Of a DNA stretch of 64,000 bases, positions 21,651 through 31,340 are shown one piece after another. Below the pieces are notes generated by a model. That model saw only the letters and a program-made list of their open reading frames with translations, did no database searches and was not told the origin of the DNA. The stretch is from Kappaphycus alvarezii (taxonomy: Eukaryota > Rhodophyta > Florideophyceae > Gigartinales > Solieriaceae). The translations under genes were made by a program, and so were the position numbers. The first letter of the stretch is position 1; the number at the start of each line of letters is the position of its first letter. The stretch covers positions 372,001-436,000 of the forward strand of contig NADL03000750.1 of assembly GCA_002205965.3 (NCBI GenBank), written 5' to 3'.

Positions 21651-22619
21651 TCAGCGTTTTGCGATTCGGCGCATGAGTTTAAGCCCTTGTGCTTTTTCCT
21701 TAGAGAGATTACGTCGTTGCCAGTTACTTTTGCGTAGTTTGAGAGGGCGATTGCCGAGGTGCTTTCCGTTCATCTCGCGAAGGACGGCGACCGTATCCAC
21801 GACAAAGTCCGGTTCGTTTATCGCGGACAAGGCGTGACATATTGAACGACTTGTACTTGGCAAAAACGTGATTCAAATGAGCCTCATGGGCATCAGGGGC
21901 GAGATCTCCGACGAAAAGTAGATAATCATTAGGCGGAAATTCAGCGAGGATAGGATCTGTCCATGTTGTTCCTGCAGCGGTGCGATTAAATTGGTTTGAT
22001 GGGCCTGGGTGTGAGGCAGGCTTTGGAGGGGATGCGGGGAGGGGCGGGGCGGGAGGACAGGACCGGTGGGTGGTGAAGCGGGAGAGGGTGAGACGGGGAG
22101 GGGTGCTGGAGTGGACGGGGAAGGGGTTGGAGGAATGGTGACCCACTTCCATGAGGTACCGGTCCATTTCCATTTGCCGGCGGTGGGGGCAGCCCAAGAG
22201 GAGGGGACCCAGAGTTTCCGTTGGTCCGCAGAGACGGTGGCTGTGGTGGCTGTGGTGGCTGCGCTGGTGGCGCTGGTGGCGACGGTGGCGACGGTGGCGT
22301 TGGCGCTGCCAGGGCCGTTGCCAGGGTCGTTGGCAGGGTCATTGGCAGTGTCATTGGCAGGGTCATTGGCAGGGTTGTCGCCATTAGCGTTGGCAGTGGC
22401 AGTAGAGATGGGAGATGGAGAATTCGAAGTGGGTACAGGCGCGGTGACAATGTCTATGGTCTGCTCAAAGACAGCAAAGTCGGCGTCGAGGTCGGGGTCC
22501 GAGGCAGGTATGTTGTGGAGAACGGCGCTGCGTATAGATGGGGAACAGCCGCAGTGTCCGAAGTGCCAACAGGACCAGGAGGGATTCGAGTCGCTGCTTT
22601 GAAGATACTTAAGAAACAC
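21651..22619 (-). pseudogene. RBM42-like RRM protein with truncated RNP1
   Basis: The C-terminal 110 residues match RBM42, a nuclear RNA-binding protein with one RRM. They contain RTAAGTTWTDP, the RNP2-type segment LLFVGDL (about 21905-21925), RDKRTG, REMNGKHLGNRPLKLRKS and a basic tail ending at 21651. The RNP1 motif should read RGYG followed by FVSF and about ten more residues. The reading stops at RGYG near 21791 and resumes in another frame at VLREMNG, so a segment of roughly 12 codons is missing. Upstream lies a Pro/Ser/Ala-rich region with NDPAN repeats, typical of RBM42 N-termini, in a second frame (21873-22619). The first residues of that frame come from the adjacent acidic unit, so the true start is uncertain. 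Confidence 0.8.
22238..22376 (+). repeat. GGTGGC and GGCAGGGTCATT micro/minisatellites in RBM42-like gene
   Basis: Bases 22238-22303 are GTGGCTGTG/GCGGTGGCG-type 9-mers. Bases 22316-22376 are a 12-base repeat (GGCAGGGTCATT) in about five copies, read on the minus strand as NDPA. They encode the Ala/Thr/Val-rich and NDPAN segments of the protein. Confidence 0.75.
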
Positions 22620-23516
22620 ACAATCAATACGATCCTCTTATTTCCCATTCTCTACATCAGATCCAAAAAACTCCTCCAAAATATCCAAACTGCCCAAGCA
22701 GTGCCCACAAATATCTGCGAACGGCTCATAATTATCTATTTCCTCCTGGGAGATATCTAAACTACTAAAAATATCCCCATCCGGTTCTATCGTCGGTACC
22801 ACTTGTTCCATACGTTCCAGCCCCGGCTCCAACATTCCAATACTTCCCATGCCTCCCTGTCCCTCATCTTCCTCGTCCTTCTTCTCAACCCCGTCCTCAT
22901 CATAATCCTCCTCCTCCCTCTCCTCCTCCTCGTCGTTAATCTCGTATACCAATTCCAAGACTGCCTACTCCTCGAAGGTCTCCCCAGCTGCCCCTCGACT
23001 TCCCACTCCTGCCCCTCATTAACATCGTCTGCCTCCTCCTTGAAGAACAAACGACGCACAAATTCGATCAATTTTTTTGATTGTCAGCGTAGGTAGTCAT
23101 CACGGTCAGTAGATCCGAAAAGAAGTAGAGGAATGGAGTTTAGGGGGCGGCGGGTGGCGATTTTTGGTGATGGAGACGGAGGGTGTGAGTAGAAGGGTAG
23201 TGTGTGTAGTGGTTGATGGATCTCAAAAAAGTTGAATAAAATGAGTTTAAGTATACCTTAGAGGCGGACTGGAGTCGGTACTAAAAAGTTAAAATCGAAA
23301 TTACATTAGCGCGTTTGCGTGACATTTCTACATAAGGAGTGAATTTGATGAAGGAGGTAGATAAAAAAGACGTAAAACGCTGATTTGGAGGAGAGGATAC
23401 AGTATTAAAATATCTAGGGAGGGTGGTAGGCAAATTTCGAAAGGACGGTGAGCGGAGTCAGGGGCGGGATCGTTGTAAGTTTGTGGATTACACGAGCGAA
23501 GGACTATTTCCTGTAT
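22600..23516 (-). mobile_element. Acidic-ORF / LTR-like unit, copy B, 3'-truncated
   Basis: It is closely similar to 62530-63470 over about 870 bases, including the 5' region, the acidic frame and TTCTTAAGTATCTT just behind the ORF. There the match ends, and RBM42-like sequence starts, so the TATA/LTR block is missing. The right end holds one copy of the 28-base GATTACACGAG unit that is tandem in copy E. It begins TGTAATACAGG on the minus strand at about 23516, directly against a retrotransposon fragment. Confidence 0.7.
22638..23130 (-). pseudogene. Acidic protein family, copy B
   Basis: The minus-strand frame 22638-22958 gives the Glu/Asp-rich middle and the conserved tail (EPDGDIFSSLDIS, ADICGHCLGSLDILEEF). 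The N-terminal half (IEFVRRLFFKEEAD) is one frame over at about 22970-23071, and the DDYLR segment is further upstream with a stop. It is nearly the same as copy A in the tail, which suggests a recent common source or selection on the tail. Confidence 0.65.
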
Positions 23517-24283
23517 TACAGAGTTCCTCTTGCCGACTCTCGGACCGACTTCCGTTTATAAAATTCTGCTCCTCCATCCCTCCATCGTAAAAAAGAAGCT
23601 AGCAGATGCAGTTCACGCGGCCATGCAAGAAGCCCTGCTTCCCGGCGACACCCGCGCCTTCCGCGCCAGTATGTCCCTGCCCTCAGCCAAAATATAGGTC
23701 TACTGCGCACCGTGCCGTGGTTTGAAGAGACACACCAAGAGCAAATATTTCTCTGTTTGGTCCCAGTACTCCGTACAGACCCCTTTACTCTCCCTCGATA
23801 CTCCTTTTCCATTGGCAGGGTGCCATGAAATGCTGGGTACCTACGGGGACTTATTGCTGCATTTTCGTCACGGCTGTGAGCGCAGTTCTCGCCATAGCAA
23901 CCAAGTGGCCCTAACGGATAACGACCTTGCAAAGGGCGCTGGAAGGCTATTCATTGAGCACCGACTACCCCATAAACAGTGGACCAGATCGGATATCAGG
24001 GTGATCTGAGCTGCCGCTGGCACGGAATTTTTCGATGTGAGGCTCATCAACTCTCCTTTCCCTTCCTTTTCCAAAGCGAAGATTTTCAACCCATTCACAG
24101 GCCCCAAAACAGCCGACGCTGAGAAAAAGTGGAAATACCAAGAATTTCTCGATGAATTGCCGGAAAAAACCAGGCTAGTTCCCGTCCCCATCTCAATATA
24201 CGAAGACTTGCATCTGGAGGAGTTCGCAATCTTCATGGAAATGTGAGAAGTGTCGAGAGCCGTGCGATGGAACGGGTTCGGAA
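23517..24283 (+). mobile_element. 5'-truncated 3' fragment of the RT-endonuclease retrotransposon
   Basis: This corresponds to 12285-13060 of the fuller copy. It carries CAPCRG, AGCHEMLGTYGD, GCERSSRHSNQ and a degraded endonuclease segment in shifting frames. Loss of the 5' part is typical of non-LTR insertions. It contains several stops and is not functional. Confidence 0.8.
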
Positions 24284-24869
24284 GGGGGTAGAGTTTTGGG
24301 TGTCTTTAATCTTGGAAGAAGGGGGAAGGTTTGTATGTTTTACTCTTCAAAGATATACTCGATCCATCGCACTGTTTTCCAGACAACCACCGGTAGAATG
24401 AAGCGCCATCAACGTCTCTCGCAATTTCTTGGGTACATGCTCATTACCACCATACAGTACAAGTTTGCGGGGTATCAGCCAGCGTACCTGTTCCAGATGT
24501 GGTAAGTCTTGGGTGGTTTTACTCTTCGAAGATATATTTGATCTATCTGTAAGAGTCAACGAAGCCCTCGTGTCCCCCAATTCAATATATTTACACATTA
24601 CTTAAATTATTGCTTTATTAACAGACTAAGGAGTTCTTAGGTAGAAACACTGTCGGACCGGAAAATCTTTTCGAGTTCTAAGGAACATAAGTGTGCGGAG
24701 AGTATTTAGAAATCAACTGCAGAGGCAGGCGGCGAGTGGTATCCTGTCGTGCCTGCATCACTTGGAGGCTAGACAAAAAAACGAGTAACGAAGTCGCGAA
24801 GTTCTTGCTGAGTAGCGAAGGAAGTCAGGGGATTGAAAACGTTCTGGCCGTCTTCACACAAGGCGCCAT

Positions 24870-25484
24870 TGATATCAAATATGACGGAAAAAAGGAGGAT
24901 ATCGTGTTGGTGGCATTAATCGCCATAATGACGATGTTTCTTTCGCTTTTGCGAGTGTCGCGGTAGCGCCTGTGGTAACTGCACTTTTTAAAAAGTGACG
25001 GCGATCAGAAGGATGAGCAATAGTGACGTCGACAGCAATATCACTGGTGTGAAGACTATAGGCACTCGGAATGTAGATTTGCATTTATAATGGACAGTGC
25101 TCCCAATGAATAGGAGAATTGGTGTATTGGGCTGGAAGCGTATGTGCGACAAGTGGTGCGACACCAGCTTGTTGTCAGAGGAGGGCGAGAACGCTGCGAA
25201 TGACATGATGCCCGCGATTCATACCGTCTGCGTAGTTGCGGGTGAACAGATATTGTCCATATGGACCAAAGACAGGCGCAAAAGCACCAAAAGTGCCGGG
25301 GGTACACCGTACAATGACTGGATCCTAAGAATAGCGCGATATCGAGACGGATAGCCAGGGCGACCTTCCACCCAGGGGAGGCATAACTCTCTGCGTTTTT
25401 TGGATCGGCTATGTCTTCCAAGTTTAAAACACCCAAACCTTTCCCCCTTTTGAGACCTGCGATGTGTGCCAAATTCGCACACAA
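24870..25484 (-). mobile_element. Fragment of a different non-LTR retrotransposon C-terminus
   Basis: The minus strand encodes KGLGVLNLEDIADP (about 25410-25450), then RGHHVIRSVLALL and finally SDIAVDVTIAHPSDR with GATATLAKAKE (about 24925-25025). These resemble the post-RT region and the endonuclease/C-terminal region of non-LTR elements, whose typical form is a D-x-V-x-HP strand followed by an AxxAExxK helix. Frames change more than once. It is not closely similar to the 9.7 kb element. Its right end abuts the 522-base tandem array. Confidence 0.55.
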
Positions 25485-25514
25485 AAAAATCTATAAGAGG
25501 ACCATATTTGGATA

Positions 25515-27080
25515 CAGTACCGGAATTTGGAACGTATTTGCACAGTTTCTGAATTCGCAAGATATTTTTAATTTGGATGAGTATGACAAATTCATGGGTT
25601 GTTTTTTTTATTTTAGGACACGCTGTCATAATAGATGTCAGTACAGTTCCACATTCTGGGTGATACTACGAGTGACTCGAAAAGGTCTATATAATGGCCA
25701 CATTAATTCCAACCCCTGGCCGATGTTTGGCTGGTATGGGTATAGCACGGAGATATTTACCTTCTGAAAATGTCTTGATAAAGTCTCTATGGTTCACGCG
25801 ATTCCGATGAATGTATTTAATAGTTATTAATATGTTTGGCTGGGACTTAAGGGGTATCCTAAATTCTATATAATCCTAGTAAACTGCTTCCCCTTGTGGA
25901 GGTCAAGGAAGTTTGCAGACAAATTCAAGTCAAGTAATGAGAAGTAGGAAGTTGGTGGTCAACTCTCGACCCAAGAAATATTTTTCCGGCGCTGGTCGCA
26001 GAGCATCAGTGGTAGACCCTGCCCCTTCCATACTTCCAGTACCGGAATTTGGAACGTATTTGCACAGTTTCTGAATTCGCAAGATATTTTTAATTTGGAT
26101 GAGTATGACAAATTCATGGGTTGTTTTTTTTATTTTAGGACACGCTGTCATAATAGATGTCAGTACAGTTCCACATTCTGGGTGATACTACGAGTGACTC
26201 GAAAAGGTCTATATAATGGCCACATTAATTCCAACCCCTGGCCGATGTTTGGCTGGTATGGGTATAGCACGGAGATATTTACCTTCTGAAAATGTCTTGA
26301 TAAAGTCTCTATGGTTCACGCGATTCCGATGAATGTATTTAATAGTTATTAATATGTTTGGCTGGGACTTAAGGGGTATCCTAAATTCTATATAATCCTA
26401 GTAAACTGCTTCCCCTTGTGGAGGTCAAGGAAGTTTGCAGACAAATTCAAGTCAAGTAATGAGAAGTAGGAAGTTGGTGGTCAACTCTCGACCCAAGAAA
26501 TATTTTTCCGGCGCTGGTCGCAGAGCATCAGTGGTAGACCCTGCCCCTTCCATACTTCCAGTACCGGAATTTGGAACGTATTTGCACAGTTTCTGAATTC
26601 GCAAGATATTTTTAATTTGGATGAGTATGACAAATTCATGGGTTGTTTTTTTTATTTTAGGACACGCTGTCATAATAGATGTCAGTACAGTTCCACATTC
26701 TGGGTGATACTACGAGTGACTCGAAAAGGTCTATATAATGGCCACATTAATTCCAACCCCTGGCCGATGTTTGGCTGGTATGGGTATAGCACGGAGATAT
26801 TTACCTTCTGAAAATGTCTTGATAAAGTCTCTATGGTTCACGCGATTCCGATGAATGTATTTAATAGTTATTAATATGTTTGGCTGGGACTTAAGGGGTA
26901 TCCTAAATTCTATATAATCCTAGTAAACTGCTTCCCCTTGTGGAGGTCAAGGAAGTTTGCAGACAAATTCAAGTCAAGTAATGAGAAGTAGGAAGTTGGT
27001 GGTCAACTCTCGACCCAAGAAATATTTTTCCGGCGCTGGTCGCAGAGCATCAGTGGTAGACCCTGCCCCTTCCATACTTC
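25515..27080 (+). repeat. Three tandem 522-bp units inside a gypsy LTR
   Basis: Units start at 25515, 26037 and 26559, each with CAGTACCGGAATTTGG, and are identical as far as I can compare by eye. Each contains a TATATAAT box (26911 in the third) and the LTR landmarks up to CCATACTTC. The junction lies within the LTR. After the third unit the LTR continues (27081-27224) to CTATCA. The result is three promoter copies in series ahead of the gag-pol region. Confidence 0.92.
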
Positions 27081-27226
27081 CTTGTAGCACTCTCAACACT
27101 CTTCCATATAAATTCCTTTTTATTCGTTCAACTATACCACGGTAGCATTTTTGTCGCTTGCAAAACCTTCTTCTTGGGGTAGTTGGTTCTGAGCATCTCT
27201 TCTCCCAACGATTTACCCCTATCATT

Positions 27227-27244
27227 TGGTACTCTCGGGGATGT
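27227..27244 (+). other. Primer-binding site of gypsy element 1
   Basis: TGGTACTCTCGGGGATGT starts two bases after the LTR end. TGGT complements a tRNA CCA end plus discriminator, as expected for minus-strand priming. The tRNA is not identified. Confidence 0.65.
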
Positions 27245-27313
27245 GGTTGCACCCGAGGTATTCGAGTTGAGCAGTATTAGGGAACACTTCAGCGGGATTT
27301 CTTTTCTGTAATC

Positions 27314-28194
27314 ATGGATCTCAACGCTGCCCGAATAACGTGCACAGGAGGGAAGAGTGAAGACGTTGCGGAGTTTCTCTATACATATGTTAACGTTGTG
27401 ATGCGTGAGAAGAGCGATGAAGAGAAAGCCGTAAGTATCTTCGCCTATCTTCATGGTGACGCAAAGTACAATTATAAGGCCAAGTTTATCAACAAGTGGT
27501 CTCTTCACGGGTTTCGGTGAGGTATGTGAGTAGCTTGTGAAAGAATGCGCTAAGAAAGTAGAACCAGATGAGATGATTCGCACCGCCATAGAGGCCCGGC
27601 TCAACTTCAACGATTTGTTAAGCTCATTGGTATACTTGTGTGATCTCTACGAAAAGGACGGGTTCAACGCCCAAGCCAAGTACGGAATACTGCGTAAAGT
27701 GGCGATGGGAGATAAGCGGCTCTCCGATTTTCTCCTCATCAAGGGCCCTCACACTTTTAATGAACTGAAAGGTACCATAGTAGAATTTGTCAACAATTAG
27801 AAGACGTTTCATTGACTGAGTGAGGTACCGAGGGAAACCCGTACATCGATGTCTATTGTACATCCTGAAAAGAATTATCAAAGGCTGGCTACTAATGCAG
27901 CAGCATTAGAATCTGTCAGGGGAGATGTTAAAAACTTTGAAGAAAGGTTGGAAACCCGATTCGATAATCGACTTGACATGATAACCTCGCAGTTGGAAGG
28001 CCTTACTCTTACCATTAAGAAGAACTAGTCTGGGGCCCCTAAGGCCGCAGAAGTCTGTTATTACTGTAAAAAGCCTGGACATTTTGCAAATCGGTGTCCT
28101 GAAAATCCACATGGAAACACTCGTTGTGGAAAGTGCGGACGTTACGGGCATCATGAAAGTAACTGCTGGTCTAAAGGCAACAGAAGAGCGAATT
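27314..28194 (+). pseudogene. Gypsy element 1 Gag with two CCHC knuckles
   Basis: ATG at 27314 opens MDLNAARITCTGG. After a frame change near 27500 the second frame holds capsid-like helices (27537-27800), then continues through stops at 27798, 27813 and 28026 to two zinc knuckles, CYYCKKPGHFANRC (28056-28097) and CGKCGRYGHHESNC (about 28131-28172). The TAA at about 28194 closes it. Gag would assemble the particle, and the knuckles bind RNA. The frame is otherwise coherent, so the damage is limited to point stops and one shift. Confidence 0.8.
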
Positions 28195-28266
28195 AATCGG
28201 ATGCGAGGAGTGAGTCAGGGCCAGAGATGAAAGTATTACAAAAAAGAAAGAATCAGAGGTTGGCGG

Positions 28267-29100
28267 ATGCCGGTAACGTATCAATTGCTGAAGAAATTAT
28301 TCAAGTCAATGTTAAAAAAAACCGTGGAAAAAAAGGATGGGGAAGGGAACATTTTATCGAAAAAACCTAGGCTAGATTATGGAATGCTAGAGAATATCTC
28401 AGCACTTGTACCTCCTCGGACCAAGAGGTCTGATCAAGTTGTTTCAGGAGTTGAAAAGACTCCGGCAAAGAAAGCGAAAAGGAGTAAGAAAGTTAGGAGT
28501 ATCCCTAAGGATTTACTAGAGTATGTGAGGAAGTACAATTTGGTAGCTAAGCTTGCATCGGCTCCAACTGGGATAAAATTTGGTCAGCTTTTGAGGGGCG
28601 ACTCAGAGGATGCGAGAAAAGAACTCAAAAGCATTATCAGGTCTAATCAGTCCGCTGAGGGTAAAATAGCGTTTCTTCAATCGGCTTCGACAGCACCAAG
28701 ACGTCTTAAGCTGGTACCAGTTAAGGTATTGGGAATGAAATCCCAAGCTCTTTTCGATTCGGGCGCTGTTCCAAACCTCATTTGAGACACTTTGGTGACA
28801 GATCTAGGTCTTGAAATTATTCTAACTACTCGAAGATTAACCGTGGCGGATGGAACCGTCTCAGTATGAATGAGCATTGTTGACAAGGTTTCCGTGTTCT
28901 CAGGGGACTCTGAAGCTGAGATAGACTTTCTTTTCATGCCTGATCTCCCTTTTCGATGCAATCATTGGATGCACTACCATGAAGAGACTAGGTACCTGCA
29001 TTGACTTGGGCAACCAAAGAGTTTCAGTTCATATTAACGGCAGAACCGTGAAGATGCCGCCTGGATTTCGACAAAAGCACACATCCAGAAGATTTAAGAG
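28267..29100 (+). pseudogene. Gypsy element 1 protease region
   Basis: The frame changes in an A8 run (about 28311-28318). A lysine-rich linker leads to the retroviral-type aspartic protease core QALFDSGAVPNLI (about 28745-28783) and, after stops at 28783 and 28858, to DAIIGCTTMKRLG (about 28954-28992), in a frame displaced by an extra T in CCCTTTT. The protease would process Gag-Pol. Confidence 0.75.
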
Positions 29101-29358
29101 AAACAGACAGTGAAGATTTCACTTCCAGCTATGACAGCGAAGATTCTGAACCAACTAACACTTTCTGAAGTGGAGAAAGGTACGCTCGGGGGATAATGAA
29201 CATGGCATGGGACGATTATGATTCTGGGTTTGAAACAGATGAAGACTGGAATTCTAGGGTAGGTTTGACACCTGAATGTGTTTCTTTTTGCGATAATATC
29301 GAATCAAAGGAAGGAATTCAGAGCATGAAAGAAGATTAACTTTCCAAAAAAAAATAAT

Positions 29359-30960
29359 ATGTCGAATTCCATATCTGAAGATGTGAGCACGACGGAAGAG
29401 GTACTTCAAAATTTGGAGGGTGAGGACCAAGAAAAGGACCAGCGCCAAATTGGAGAAATTGAGGAAAAAGTACAGCACCTTCCAGCCCTCGCCTTAATGA
29501 AAATATCCGACATGTTAACATCTTCCGAAGTAATTGCATGGAGCGTTTCCGAGCTAAGACAAGCAAGTGTACTGGTCACTCACTCATTTGAACTTACCGA
29601 TACTAAACCAATTTACCACAGAACTAGACGTCAACCACTAAAATATGACCGATTTTCTCAGAGAATGTTACAAGTATGCTGTAAAATGATAGCATTCGGC
29701 CAGTTTCATCCCTATGGTCATTTACAGTTGTGGAAGCACCAAAGAAGGATGGAAAACTTCGCTTATGCGTCGATTACCGACAACTGAACCAGAGAATGAT
29801 ACCCGATCTATTTCCGACTCCAAATATGGAGAACATACTCGAGGACTTGAAGTACGGGAGATACCTCACCTCAATTGATCTTTACACTGGTTATTGGCAG
29901 ATTACATTGGATGAAAAATGTAAGAGAAAACAAATTTTACAAGCAAAGCCGGTACATTCAGGTTCGAAGTGATTCCTTTTGGTCTCAGGAATTCCCCAGC
30001 TACATTCCAAGGAATGATGAATTAGGTTTTGAAAGGACTTCCATTTGCAAGAGTTTATATCGATGATGTGGTAATATTCTCAGAAACATTGGATCAGCAC
30101 ATATCGCATGTCAAGACAGTAGTGGAGAAGATAACTGCATAGAGCCTGAAAGTTAAGTTGAGCAAATGCTTCTTTGCGAAAACTTCTATCCAATTGCTCG
30201 GCCATATCGTCGATCAAGATGGAATTAGATTGGATCCACACAAAACGAAAAAAATCAAGTTGGCACAAAGGGACGCCTCAAAGACGGAGGTTCGAAGCTT
30301 CTTAGGACTGGACTCATATTACAGAAGATTTATCAAAGATTTCGCCAAGACTGCAGCAACGTTACATGCCAGCACTACGAAGAACGGAAAATTTTACTGG
30401 AACAAGGAAATGGAAACTGCATTTGAGGAGCTTAAAGATAAGCTATGTGTCCCACCAGTGCTCATATATCCAGATTTCAAGAGACCATTTGTTGCGGAGA
30501 CAGATGCCTCAGAACGGTCTTTGGGTGCCATTCTGTCCCAAAAAGATGAAAAAGGAAGATCACAACCGGTTCAATTTGCAAGTCGCACTCTGAATGATGC
30601 GGAAAGGAGATACTCAGTCTGCGAAAAAAAGAAGCTCTTGCTGTTGTCTTCGCACTGAAAAAGTTTCGCGTGTACCTTTTTTCACTCGAGAAGTTTGTCT
30701 TGATAACTGATCACCAGGCACTTAAGACAGCATTCCAAAAGAGAGATGTACATCACCCTTTGGCCCGATGGCTCGACATTTTCGCAGAATATCGGGTTTA
30801 TATTGTGTATAGGCCCGGACACAATAATCAGCCTGCCGATTATCTATCCCGCTTGAGGGATCCACTGAGTCCAAACGGAAAAGCTTCCGAGGACATCGTC
30901 GGAGCTGCCGAGGTGCAAGTGCAGAACGAAAAAGAGTACGAACTTACATTTACGGACTAA
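29359..30960 (+). pseudogene. Gypsy element 1 reverse transcriptase and RNase H
   Basis: RT motifs run in order: HRTRRQPLKYDRF (about 29620), PKKDGKLRLCVDYRQLN (about 29736-29788), LTSIDLYTGYWQI (about 29866-29905), PFGLRNSPATFQ (about 29975-30010) and VYIDDVVIF (YIDD at 30056-30067, intact). RNase H follows with ETDASERSLGAILS (about 30499) and DHQALKTAF (about 30711), then HNNQPADYLSR (about 30820-30852). Frame breaks occur near 29650, 29935 and 30630, all next to short A- or T-runs and all a net loss of one base. TAG stops lie at 30023 and 30140. Confidence 0.88.
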
Positions 30961-31340
30961 TTAAATTCTTGAATGGACTAGAAATGAGAAAGTTTGATCT
31001 GGAACATAGAAATTGGGTACGTAGGAATCAAAAGGCTTTTAAATTGTGGAATGGGAAACGCTTCCGACAAACTTAAGACGTAAGGTATGCAATGGTAGCT
31101 ATCGGAGACTTTTCACAAACATATCTGAACAGTATCTGTCCGTATTTCTCAAGAACAACCAAGATGTTCGACTGAGAGGTTACAGCTTGCCCCCTGATAT
31201 GGAATATCGACTGGTCCCGTATCTTCTAAGAGAAAGTGGTGTTCACCAGCGAACAATTTTGTTATAAGAACTTTTAGTTCCAGATCTTACTGGTTATTTT
31301 TCCATAATCGACGGGTCAAAAGATTAGAAAACCCTTTATT
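30961..31340 (+). pseudogene. Remnant of gypsy element 1 integrase N-terminus
   Basis: After the RNase H stop, plus-strand frames still give RKFDLEHRNWVRRNQ and LPTNLRRKV at about 30985-31085, consistent with the linker before an H2C2 integrase zinc finger. The finger and catalytic core are not recognisable, and AT-rich sequence takes over near 31340. Confidence 0.45.

Larger units (their letters stand above)
25515..31270 (+). mobile_element. Ty3/gypsy element 1, 3'-truncated
   Basis: An LTR ending CTATCA at 27224 is followed by a primer-binding site, gag, protease, RT and RNase H. Homology then fades in the integrase zinc-binding region. No 3' LTR is found. Order PR-RT-RH before IN marks the gypsy lineage. 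Frame breaks and stops make it non-autonomous. The LTR end is shared with the acidic-ORF units, which links the two families. Confidence 0.85.

Noticed and set aside
25515-27080. CRISPR or satellite array
   Set aside because: Units are 522 bases without spacers and belong to an LTR with TATA boxes and a shared 3' end.
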